Positions 1-7,060 of a DNA stretch of 64,000 bases are shown here, piece after piece (the first letter of the stretch is position 1; each line of letters starts with the position of its first letter). Source of the DNA: Streptomyces bambusae (GTDB taxonomy: Bacteria; Actinomycetota; Actinomycetes; Streptomycetales; Streptomycetaceae); assembly GCF_020532645.1 (NCBI RefSeq), contig NZ_JAJAUZ010000009.1:122519-186518 (forward strand), given 5' to 3'. The notes beneath the pieces are model-generated. The model was not told where the DNA came from, did not search any database, and saw only the letters and a program-made list of their open reading frames with translations. The position numbers and the translations under genes were made by a program.

Positions 1-279
1 GCCCAGGAACGTCACCGCCGTGGCCACGTTCAGCTGCACCAGGAGGCTTCGCCCCCGCCGGCCGAGCGGCACGTGGGTGCCGGGGTCGGCGCGCCGCCGC
101 ACGGCCTGGACGACGTTGAAGATCACCGCGGCCGAGAAGAACGCGAGGAACGAGATGAGGAAGCTGTCGGTCGAACTGATCCGGCCGTCGAAGACACCGT
201 TTCCGATGGCCTGCAGGACGACCGCGACGGCGACGCAGCTCAGCCCGTACGCGCTCGTCGGGGAGGGCGGAGTGTGCAC
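1..279 (-). CDS. EamA/DMT-family transporter, N-terminal part (runs off the window)
   Basis: Ninety-three codons of a membrane protein are visible before base 1. It starts at a GTG, 14 bases after the stop of the ATP-grasp gene, so it is the distal gene of that operon. Residues 9-26 (YGLSCVAVAVVLQAIGNG) and 35-52 (FLISFLAFFSAAVIFNVV) form two hydrophobic helices, followed by a basic loop (VRRRADPG) and a third segment containing NVATAVTFLG. This layout is typical of the start of EamA-type drug/metabolite transporters. In this operon I infer export of the product made by the ligase and flavoprotein. The missing C-terminus prevents a firmer assignment. Confidence 0.7.
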   Translation of the reverse strand, partial: MHTPPSPTSAYGLSCVAVAVVLQAIGNGVFDGRISSTDSFLISFLAFFSAAVIFNVVQAVRRRADPGTHVPLGRRGRSLLVQLNVATAVTFLG

Positions 280-293
280 GGTGAACCTCGCGA

Positions 294-1529
294 TCAGCCG
301 ACGGTGAAGACGGCGTCGGCGTCTTCCATCACGTGCAGTTCGGCCAGCGCCTTGTCGACGACGTCGGGTTCGACGTGCGCGAAGAACGCCAGACCGGTCG
401 TGCCGACGGTGAGCGGGTTCGCCGGGGAAACGGCGGTGCCGAGGGCAGGGAGCTTGAGGAAGCTGTGGAAGCCGGGCAGTCGCCGGATCTCCGCCAGGCC
501 GGGCATGGCCGTGATGGTGCCCTCGCGGTAGATGCGCAGCAGGACCATGGCCAGGGCCTGCTGGGGGCGGTAGGCCTGGTCGAAGCGCTGCTCGAAGCGC
601 GGCCGGTCGAGCAGGCTCTCCGCGAGGAGCGTGGCGTGGCTGTATCCGAGGGCAGCGGTGTACACGTCGGCGGGCTGGATCGGGCCCATCAGGCGGGCGT
701 TGACCTCGATGAGCCGCGGGCCGCGGGTGGTGAGCCGGACCTCGGTGTGGGCCGCGCCCTCCTTGAGGCCGAGCGCGTCGAGGCAGGACATGACGTACCG
801 TACGGCGTCCTGCTCGGCCTCGTTCAGCTCCTTGAGGAGGACGGCGTCGCGGATGAGCGGCCTTCCGTCGACCTCGTCGATGCGGTAGAGGAACACGTCG
901 GACAGGAGGTGGCGGCCGCCGATGCTGACGGTGTCGACGATGTACTGCGGGCCGTCGATGAACTCCTGGACGAGCACGCGGGAGTTGGTCTCGCCCAGGT
1001 AGTTCTCCTGGCCGGCGATCGCCTCGTAGGCCGTGCGGAGGTCGTCGGCGCTGTAGCAGACCGCGCAGCCGTCGCTGCCGGCGCTGTTGGCGGGCTTGAC
1101 GACGACGGGGTAGGCGTCGAGGCCGGTGAGGAATTCCTCGACCTCCGCCGCGCTGTACAGCTCCTTGCTCCACCCGGTGGGCAGGCCCGCGGCGGAGACC
1201 GCGCCGAGCATCTCGTTCTTGTCCCGGCGGGCGCCGGCGAGGGCGAGGTCGTTGTGGGGCAGGCCGAGTTCGGCGGAGAGCTGGTTGGCGAAGGTCACGC
1301 CGTATTCGCTGCCCGGGCAGACCGCCACCGGGGCGAGTCCGGTGAGGGCGTCGAGCGCGTCCTCGGTCCCGGTGCACAGCAGCTTGTGCGGGTGGGGGTC
1401 CGCGCTGTAGGTGTCCTTGAGGCCGCTCTGCCAGAGGTGGACGACGTGGGCGCCGTACTCGGCGCAGGCGGCGCTGAGGCTGATGCCGGTGGAGGTGGGA
1501 TCGACGACGATGACGACAGGAGAGTTCAT
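294..1529 (-). CDS. ATP-grasp domain carboxylate-amine ligase
   Basis: A 411-residue ATP-grasp protein. A Rossmann-like N-terminus (PVVIVVDPTSTG) is followed by ATP-grasp landmarks: the ATP-binding lysine strand YPVVVKPANSAGSDG, the hinge LVQEFIDG, and the metal-binding pair HTEVRL...RLIEVNARLMG near residues 285-305. Family members join a carboxylate to an amine through an acyl phosphate and often build dipeptides or amino-acid conjugates. I chose the ATG giving MNSPVVIV. An upstream in-frame ATG at 1586 would add 19 residues but has no clear ribosome site. It lies between the FAD enzyme (stop 107 bases upstream) and the exporter (14 bases downstream), so it probably ligates an amino acid oxidised by the flavoprotein. 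The substrate is unknown. Confidence 0.85.
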   Translation of the reverse strand: MNSPVVIVVDPTSTGISLSAACAEYGAHVVHLWQSGLKDTYSADPHPHKLLCTGTEDALDALTGLAPVAVCPGSEYGVTFANQLSAELGLPHNDLALAGARRDKNEMLGAVSAAGLPTGWSKELYSAAEVEEFLTGLDAYPVVVKPANSAGSDGCAVCYSADDLRTAYEAIAGQENYLGETNSRVLVQEFIDGPQYIVDTVSIGGRHLLSDVFLYRIDEVDGRPLIRDAVLLKELNEAEQDAVRYVMSCLDALGLKEGAAHTEVRLTTRGPRLIEVNARLMGPIQPADVYTAALGYSHATLLAESLLDRPRFEQRFDQAYRPQQALAMVLLRIYREGTITAMPGLAEIRRLPGFHSFLKLPALGTAVSPANPLTVGTTGLAFFAHVEPDVVDKALAELHVMEDADAVFTVG

Positions 1530-1636
1530 TGCTTCGTGCACTTCTGTAGAGAGGGGAGGGATTACCGACGACGCTGCTGCGGCCATGGGGCTTGCTCGCG
1601 TTACCGGGTCTACTGGGGTTCCTGGTTCGGCCGGGG

Positions 1637-3124
1637 TCACTGCTGCTTCGTGAGGGCGACCGCTTCGGCGATGCGGTCGGCGACCAGCTCGACGCGGCGG
1701 GCGATCATCGCGAGGGAGCTGGTGTAGTAGAGGGAGCCTGCCGAGAGCTGGCCCAGGGCGAAGACGGGCGAGGGCGCAGCGGGTCCGGCCGTGACGAGCC
1801 GGTTGTCGGCGGTGCTGACGGTCAGGCCGCCGAAGTCGTCGTACTGCCCGAGGCCGGCGTTCACGAGCGAGGCGCACAGGGCGGTCGCCGCAGCCGGGGA
1901 GGGTGCCGTCTCGCGCTTGGCGGAGTTGATGACGGCGTCGGCCCGGAACGTCTCGTCCCTGCAGACGAGGTCGAACGCCTCGCCCTGCGTCCGTACGTCC
2001 ACGATCCCGCCGAGCATGCGCAGTTGCCCGGCGCCGGCTGCCGCGAGCAGCCTCTGCGCGGTGCGCAGCGGCATGGGGTTGCACAGGCTCTGGAAGATGT
2101 GGTGGTAGTCGCGCAGGTAGGTGGCGCGTTCGGTGTCGGACCACAGCGACCAGACGAGTTCGATCAGGTCGTTGGCCGCGGTGATGAGCAGCGGCTGCCA
2201 CAGCTCTGCGCGTTCGGCCAGGTCCAGGTGGCGGGCGAGGCGGGCGGCCGGTTCCTCGCCCGGGTCGGCCTCGCCGTCCAGGATCCCGGGGTCGATGCCG
2301 TGCGCGGCGAGTTCGGCGCGCATCAGCTCCAGGACGGCTGCGAGCGTCAGCCCTTCCGGGGCGTCGGCCGCGCGGCGGACGGCGGTCTCGGTGAGGACCG
2401 CGGAGGTGGTGTCGCGGTGCTGCTGCCGTACGCCGGGCAGCAGTCCGCGGCGCGACACCATGGTGATCGGCCCGCGGTGTCCTCGGTCGAGGAGCGCCAT
2501 GACGATGTCGACTGCCGTCAGGCTCGTTCCGAGCACGGCGACGTGGTCGTCCGGGTCGACCGTCTCCACGGTGACCCACAGGGGGTAGGGGTCGTTCGTG
2601 TACCGGGGGTTTCCGGCGAGCCCGTAGCAGTCCACCGGCTCGGCGGTTCCGACGCACAGCGCGGCACCGTCGTACGTGTGCGTGGTGCCGGAGGCGGTGG
2701 TGATGCCGATCCCTCGGCCTTCGTGGCCGCGGGTCATCGAGACCGCGGTGTCGTGGAACACCTCGATCGACCGGCCGTGGTCGCCCCAGGAATCCCTGAG
2801 GCGGGCGAAGGACTCGGAGGTGTAATCACCGAAGAGGTACCGCGGCGGGAAGGTGCCGGGATGTGCGTACGCGCGGACTTCCGGGTCCGGGTGCTTTTCC
2901 AGCCAGCCGAGGAAGTGCCTCGGTTCGTTCCACCGGATCGACATGAATTCCGCCTGCCGGTTCAGGAGCGCTGATCCGGCGTCCACGCGGTAGGCGTTTC
3001 CCCGTCCGATCTCCTTTTCCGGCTCATAGACGGCCAGGTCGATTTCCTGTGTCAGGCCGCGGCGATCGAGTGCATCAACAAGACTCACACTGGTGGCGCC
3101 GCCGCCGATAATAGCGAATTTCAC
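1637..3124 (-). CDS. FAD/NAD(P)-binding flavoprotein, probable amino-acid (N-)oxygenase or oxidoreductase
   Basis: A 495-residue flavoprotein with two dinucleotide folds. The FAD site is at the extreme N-terminus (FAIIGGGATSVSLVDAL, residues 3-19), and a second site is near residue 200 (HVAVLGTSLTAVDIVMALL). The C-terminal part carries VFALGQLSAGSLYYTSS. The layout fits the 'FAD-NAD(P)-binding' (NAD_binding_9-like) family, whose members include oxygenases of natural-product clusters. The GTG start has AGAGGA five bases upstream. It is the first gene of a minus-strand operon with the ATP-grasp ligase and exporter, under a promoter at 3226-3261. N-oxygenation of an amino acid is an inference; simple dehydrogenation is also possible. 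Confidence 0.8.
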   Translation of the reverse strand: MKFAIIGGGATSVSLVDALDRRGLTQEIDLAVYEPEKEIGRGNAYRVDAGSALLNRQAEFMSIRWNEPRHFLGWLEKHPDPEVRAYAHPGTFPPRYLFGDYTSESFARLRDSWGDHGRSIEVFHDTAVSMTRGHEGRGIGITTASGTTHTYDGAALCVGTAEPVDCYGLAGNPRYTNDPYPLWVTVETVDPDDHVAVLGTSLTAVDIVMALLDRGHRGPITMVSRRGLLPGVRQQHRDTTSAVLTETAVRRAADAPEGLTLAAVLELMRAELAAHGIDPGILDGEADPGEEPAARLARHLDLAERAELWQPLLITAANDLIELVWSLWSDTERATYLRDYHHIFQSLCNPMPLRTAQRLLAAAGAGQLRMLGGIVDVRTQGEAFDLVCRDETFRADAVINSAKRETAPSPAAATALCASLVNAGLGQYDDFGGLTVSTADNRLVTAGPAAPSPVFALGQLSAGSLYYTSSLAMIARRVELVADRIAEAVALTKQQ

Positions 3125-3140
3125 TGCAGTCCTCTGACGG

Positions 3141-3175
3141 AGCCGGGAGAGTTCCTCGTGAGTACCTCTCCGGCT
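3141..3175 (-). promoter_or_regulatory. Leader hairpin before the flavoprotein gene
   Basis: Arms AGCCGGGAGAG (3141-3151) and CTCTCCGGCT (3166-3175) pair with one bulge. The hairpin lies inside the predicted 5' untranslated RNA, six bases before the AGAGGA ribosome site at 3130-3135. On the transcript the loop contains CACGAGG, which also occurs in the leader hairpin of the permease gene at 6086-6110. It could control translation or termination. Confidence 0.45.
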
Positions 3176-3225
3176 GAAGAGCTACCGCCCAATCTCGGTG
3201 GGAGGGCGGCCTTTGACCAGGAGGA

Positions 3226-3261
3226 ATGCTGCCGTGATCACCATCGGCCGTCAAGAGGCAA
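3226..3261 (-). promoter_or_regulatory. Predicted promoter of the flavoprotein/ATP-grasp/exporter operon
   Basis: Read on the minus strand: TTGCC, two bases, -35 TTGACG (3254-3249), 17 bases, -10 CAGCAT (3231-3226). The same arrangement, with the same CAGCAT and TTGCC elements, occurs before the permease at 6186-6221. Transcription would begin near 3219, giving a leader of about 95 bases that contains the hairpin at 3141-3175. Confidence 0.5.
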
Positions 3262-3382
3262 AAAAGTGCCGCATATCCGCCCGGAGAACGCCCTCGGCCG
3301 ACCGGCAATTAATTTCCGCATGCCTGTGCGGCGCCGGTGGCGGGCGGCAGGAAAATGCCGGTGCCGCCATGCAACAATAGGC

Positions 3383-3410
3383 AGGCCCGGGCGAGAATTC
3401 ACCCGGGCCT
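3383..3410 (-). terminator. Hairpin terminator after the XRE regulator gene
   Basis: Perfect 9-bp stem AGGCCCGGG / CCCGGGCCT with a 10-base loop, 58 bases past the stop of the minus-strand regulator. There is no long T run, as is usual in Streptomyces. The rest of the 3125-3467 spacer holds the operon promoter and leader described separately. Confidence 0.6.
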
Positions 3411-3467
3411 CAAATGGTCCGTCGGTACCGTCGGATGCGGTCGGCCGTCCGGGCCGTCGGGGCGCGC

Positions 3468-4364
3468 TCAGTTCCCGGGCGCGCCCGGCGCCGGGCCGGC
3501 CTCGGCGTCCGGCATGAGGACCACGCTGCGGATGCCGGGGACGTACGCGGGCAGGAGGACCTGCGCCGTGACGGCGATGTTCCGGTCCGAGACCCACGGC
3601 AGCCGCAGGCCGAACCGGTGCCCCTGCCGGTACGCGATGATCTGCGTGCCCTGATCCCAGAGCCGGCGGCACTCCGGAACGGCGAGGACCTCGCCGAGGA
3701 GGCGCCGCACCTCGGCGTCGTCGTGGCCGCTCAGCATGGTGAAGCGCAGCTGGGCCAGGTACATCTCGGCGTTGTGCCGCCAGTCCACCAGCTGTTCGCG
3801 GGCCTCGGGCGTGGTCAGCGCCCATCGCAGGACGTTGGGTGAGGGCGCGCGGAACCAGGGGAACCACTCGGCCGCGGTCGCGTTGTACGCGATGACGTTC
3901 CACGCCCGGTCGGCCAGGTACATGGGGAGCGGTCCGGCCTGCTCCACGAGCAGCGTCAGCGCGTCCAGCGCTTCGCCGGCGTCCGCCTGCGGCTCCGGCT
4001 CCCCGCCCAGCGCATGGGCGTAGAGCGCCATCTGCTCGTCGGCTCCGAGGACCAGTGCGGAGGCGAGCTGGCCGAGCCGTTCGCCGGACAGCGGTACCGG
4101 GTCACCGGCTTCCAGGCTGCGGTACCAGCGCTCGCTCACCTGCATCCGCTCGGCGACCTCCTTCTGGGAGATCGGCTTGTCGCGGCCCAGCTTGGCGCCG
4201 GCGGACGCCCGCCACGCTCTCAGGAAGACCTGGAGCGGCGCCGAGGCCGCGTGCGGATACGTCTCGTCCTCAAGTCCGACCGGTTGCACGGAAGGGCCCC
4301 TCTTCCTCAGCGTTCCCAGCAGCGAAGCGAACTCCTCATCGCTCACGCACCCCTCGCTGATCAT
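3468..4364 (-). CDS. XRE-family regulator with MmyB-type ligand-binding domain
   Basis: A 298-residue regulator. An N-terminal helix-turn-helix spans about residues 45-105, with ISQKEVAERMQVSERWYRSLE as the turn and recognition helix. It is followed by the long C-terminal domain typical of MmyB-like regulators (LYLADRAWNVIAYNATAAEWF and LRLPWVSDRNIAVTAQV). That domain is thought to bind small, often fatty or metabolite, ligands. The gene sits between the permease and the flavoprotein operon on the same strand and is the obvious candidate regulator of their matching promoters. The ATG start follows GGGGAAA closely; a GTG six codons downstream with GAGGGG before it is an alternative. Dyads at 4412-4472 may be autoregulatory sites. 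Confidence 0.85.
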   Translation of the reverse strand: MISEGCVSDEEFASLLGTLRKRGPSVQPVGLEDETYPHAASAPLQVFLRAWRASAGAKLGRDKPISQKEVAERMQVSERWYRSLEAGDPVPLSGERLGQLASALVLGADEQMALYAHALGGEPEPQADAGEALDALTLLVEQAGPLPMYLADRAWNVIAYNATAAEWFPWFRAPSPNVLRWALTTPEAREQLVDWRHNAEMYLAQLRFTMLSGHDDAEVRRLLGEVLAVPECRRLWDQGTQIIAYRQGHRFGLRLPWVSDRNIAVTAQVLLPAYVPGIRSVVLMPDAEAGPAPGAPGN

Positions 4365-4411
4365 TTTCCCCGCGGCTGGGGGCAGCTTCCTTCAGTTCGA
4401 AGCCGTAGGGC

Positions 4412-4472
4412 GGTGATTGTTATCACCTCTAAGGCAGTCATGGGCGAAATGAATCCAGATAGCAGCCTTAGA
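4412..4472. promoter_or_regulatory. Two nested dyads upstream of the XRE regulator
   Basis: GGTGAT-tgtt-ATCACC (4412-4427) is a perfect 6-bp dyad. Immediately beside it, TCTAAGGC (4428-4435) is repeated in inverted form as GCCTTAGA (4465-4472). Both lie 48-108 bases before the regulator start in an A/T-richer stretch, so they are good candidates for operators. No direct evidence identifies the protein that binds them. Confidence 0.4.
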
Positions 4473-4548
4473 TGCGACTTGAGTGGCATGCGGCGATTTC
4501 TCCCCTCCGGATGTCTGCAAGTGCAACAGGACTCCCCGCAGGCATGCC

Positions 4549-4595
4549 GACGGCCCGTGGCGTACCCCGCCCGAGGGGGTACGCCACGGGCCGTC
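4549..4595 (-). terminator. Strong hairpin terminator after the amino acid permease
   Basis: A perfect 20-bp inverted repeat (4549-4568 with 4576-4595; arm begins GACGGCCCGTGG) with a 7-base loop, nine bases beyond the permease stop. Confidence 0.85.
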
Positions 4596-4604
4596 GGGTG
4601 GCCG

Positions 4605-6065
4605 TCAGGCCGGTCGGCCGGGGGCGGCCGCTTCCGGGCTGCCCGGCGTGCGGGTGCGCCGCAGGCCGTAGCCGGCCACCAGCAGGAGGATCCACGCCCC
4701 GATCACGTACAGGGACACCCGGGTGTCGGCGTTCCAGGCGATCAGGACCGTGACGAAGGCGAAGGCCGCCAGCGCCAGCCAGTTGGTGTACGGGGCGCCC
4801 GGCATCCGGTACGGCGATGCGGCGGCCCGTCCGTCGCGTACGGCCGCGCGGTAGCGCATGTGCGTGACGAGGATGACGCTCCAGACCAGGACCGCGCCTC
4901 CCGTGGAGACGCTGGTGATGTAGGTGAAGGCGTGCTCCGGGTCGATCGCATTGATCGCGACTCCACTGGCCATGACCAGGGCGGACGCGAAGAGGGCGGT
5001 CCTCGGCACGCCGTTGGCCGTGAGCCGCGCGAGGCCCTTGGGGCCGTCGCCGTTGAGGCCCGCGGTCCGCAGCATGCGGGCCGTGGCGTACAGGCCGCCC
5101 GCGTTGCAGGAGGAGAGGGCGGAGGTCAGGACGACGAAGTTGACGATGCCGGCGGCCGCGGGGATGCCGATCTTCGTGAAGGCGGCGACGAAGGGGCTCG
5201 TGCCGGGCTGGAATTCGCTCCAGCTGACGACGGACAGGATGACGGTGAGGGCACCGATGTAGAACAGGCCGAAGCGGAAGGGCAGGGTGTTGATCGCCCG
5301 CGGCAGGTTCTTCTCCGGGTCCTTGGTCTCCCCCGCCGTGACACCGACCAGCTCCACGCCGAGGTAGGCGAAGAGCACGATCTGCAGGGTCATGAGGGAG
5401 TTCCAGACGCCGTGCGGGGCGACTCCCCCGTCCGCCCACAGGTGGCTCACGGAGGCGGTGTCGCCGGCGTCGCCGAAGCCGAGGATGAGCACCCCGAGGC
5501 CGATGAGGATCATGCCGATGATGGCCGTCACCTTGACCATGGCGAACCAGAACTCCAGCTCACCGAAGATCTTGACCGAGATGAGGTTGGCGCAGGTGAG
5601 CACCACGAGCGCGATGAGCGCGGTCTTCCACTGGTCGAAATCCGGGTACCAGTAGCGGACGAACTGCCCGGCCGCGGTGATCTCCGCCATGCCGGTGGTC
5701 ACCCACATGATCCAGTACGTCCAGGTGGTGGCGTACCCCCAGAACGGTCCGAGGAATTCCCGCGCGTAGTCGGCGAAGCTCCCGGAGACCGGGCGGTACA
5801 TCAGCAGTTCGCCCAGGGCGCGGACGACGAGGAACACCACGGCGCCCGCGACCGCGTACCAGACGAGCAGACTGGGACCCGCCTTGGAAATGGCGGTCCC
5901 GGCACCCAGGAAAAGCCCGGTACCGATGGTCCCACCGATGGCGATCATCTGCGTCTGCCGCGTACCGAGCCTGCGCTGGTATTCGCCGCCCCCTTCTCCG
6001 GGAGGGCTCTGCGGCCCGCCCTCTTCCACGGCGCCCGCGACGGGATCGGAATTCAGTTGTTTCAA
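4605..6065 (-). CDS. Amino acid permease (APC superfamily, AAT type)
   Basis: A 486-residue polytopic transporter with the diagnostic first helix MIAIGGTIGTGLFLGAG and about twelve hydrophobic segments. Other AAT-type hallmarks are SFADYAREFLGPFWGYATTW, the VELVGVTAGETKDPEKNLPRAI loop region and SALSSCNAGGLYATARML. The family imports amino acids with protons. I chose the TTG at 6065, which has GTGAGG six bases upstream. The longer ATG frame from 6113 would read through a perfect hairpin (6086-6110) that belongs in the leader. Its promoter matches that of the flavoprotein operon, so it may import the amino acid the enzymes use. The exact substrate cannot be told from sequence. Confidence 0.9.
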   Translation of the reverse strand: MKQLNSDPVAGAVEEGGPQSPPGEGGGEYQRRLGTRQTQMIAIGGTIGTGLFLGAGTAISKAGPSLLVWYAVAGAVVFLVVRALGELLMYRPVSGSFADYAREFLGPFWGYATTWTYWIMWVTTGMAEITAAGQFVRYWYPDFDQWKTALIALVVLTCANLISVKIFGELEFWFAMVKVTAIIGMILIGLGVLILGFGDAGDTASVSHLWADGGVAPHGVWNSLMTLQIVLFAYLGVELVGVTAGETKDPEKNLPRAINTLPFRFGLFYIGALTVILSVVSWSEFQPGTSPFVAAFTKIGIPAAAGIVNFVVLTSALSSCNAGGLYATARMLRTAGLNGDGPKGLARLTANGVPRTALFASALVMASGVAINAIDPEHAFTYITSVSTGGAVLVWSVILVTHMRYRAAVRDGRAAASPYRMPGAPYTNWLALAAFAFVTVLIAWNADTRVSLYVIGAWILLLVAGYGLRRTRTPGSPEAAAPGRPA

Positions 6066-6085
6066 AGTAGCCTCACACAGAAGCA

Positions 6086-6110
6086 GCGAGAAACCTCGTG
6101 GGTTTCTCGC
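6086..6110 (-). promoter_or_regulatory. Leader hairpin before the amino acid permease
   Basis: Perfect 10-bp arms GCGAGAAACC / GGTTTCTCGC around a 5-base loop, 21-45 bases before the TTG start. It follows a promoter predicted at 6186-6221, so it would be transcribed. It could be an operator or an RNA element. Its loop region shares CACGAGG with the flavoprotein leader hairpin. Confidence 0.5.
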
Positions 6111-6185
6111 CACCGAAAATACGCGACCGGGAGGACTGCGGCCCCACCGGTTTCATATGAACGAAATAAATTGCCGGTGAACAGG

Positions 6186-6221
6186 ATGCTGCCAATCGGC
6201 ATCTTGACTGTCAAGCGGCAA
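6186..6221 (-). promoter_or_regulatory. Predicted promoter of the amino acid permease
   Basis: Minus strand: TTGCC, two bases, perfect -35 TTGACA (6214-6209), 17 bases, CAGCAT (6191-6186). The flavoprotein operon promoter at 3226-3261 has the same elements and spacing, which suggests shared control. The transcript would start near 6179. Confidence 0.5.
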
Positions 6222-6328
6222 TTATTTGCCGGGCATCGTCATCCGCCAAAGCAGGCGACGGGCATGACGGCCGACTCAGCGGGCAAGGGACGGCGCCTCC
6301 CGGAGCGGGTGGCGCCGCCTCCGCGGCC

Positions 6329-6961
6329 TCACGTCGTCCGGTGGGCGGTTGGTCCTGCCTCGGGCTCCTGCCGGCGGGCCGCGGGTGCCGGCCGGTGCTG
6401 CGGGCCGGGTCCGGGCTCCGGGGGTGCAGGCGGGGCCGCACGCAGCACCTCCTCCACGACGACCTCGACCAGCCGTTCCCGCTGCGCGGGCGACAGCTCT
6501 CCGAGGCCGGTGCGGTCCTCGCGTTCGAGCTCCATGCGCACCCGCAGTGTGACGGTCGCGTGCGGCACCGGTGCAGGTGCCGGCTCGGTGCGCCGGCCCC
6601 GCGCGAGGTCCCAGTACACGGTCCATGCCAGCGTGGCCACCGACACGATGAAGGAGCCCAAGGCAATGGGGTCCGGGAAGTACTTCCCCGGAGCGCGCTC
6701 GTCCCCGTGCGCTCCGGCCCCGTCGCCACCTGTTCGCCAACCGGTCAGGCCCGCGTCCGCCTCGCCCCATTCGAGGTCACAGAGCGCGCCTTCCACCTGT
6801 TCGACGACCCGCGGGCCGTGTTCGGCCGCCAGCCGCTTCGCCGCCGCCCGGACCGCCCCCTCGACCGCCGCCGCCCGTGCACCCTCGTACGCTGCCACCG
6901 CTACGCCCTCCCCTGAGCCGTCTCCGACAACCTTGCGGCCCTTCGACCAGGTCCCGATCAC
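6329..6961 (-). CDS. Small single-pass membrane protein, partner of the CHAT/NB-ARC/TPR protein
   Basis: A 210-residue protein of no recognised family. The N-terminal half is an Ala-rich helix with alternating charge (AAYEGARAAAVEGAVRAAAKRLAAEHG). A single membrane helix follows at about residues 98-118 (PIALGSFIVSVATLAWTVYW), then a charged segment (LGELSPAQRERLVEVVVEEVLRAA) and a disordered Pro-rich tail. The GTG start lies 99 bases after the stop of the CHAT protein, and no terminator separates them, so they are probably co-transcribed. An in-frame stop seven codons upstream limits the start. The reading frame has strong G/C third positions. A role as membrane effector or anchor for the CHAT-STAND protein is inference from position only. 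Confidence 0.7.
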   Translation of the reverse strand: MIGTWSKGRKVVGDGSGEGVAVAAYEGARAAAVEGAVRAAAKRLAAEHGPRVVEQVEGALCDLEWGEADAGLTGWRTGGDGAGAHGDERAPGKYFPDPIALGSFIVSVATLAWTVYWDLARGRRTEPAPAPVPHATVTLRVRMELEREDRTGLGELSPAQRERLVEVVVEEVLRAAPPAPPEPGPGPQHRPAPAARRQEPEAGPTAHRTT

Positions 6962-7060
6962 GCTCGCGCTGCCGGTCCGTCACCGGCCCCTGCCCCGCGC
7001 AGCCCGCCCCGTCCGGCGTGCGTACCCCTACCCGAACGGCACCACCGATACCCGCCCGGC

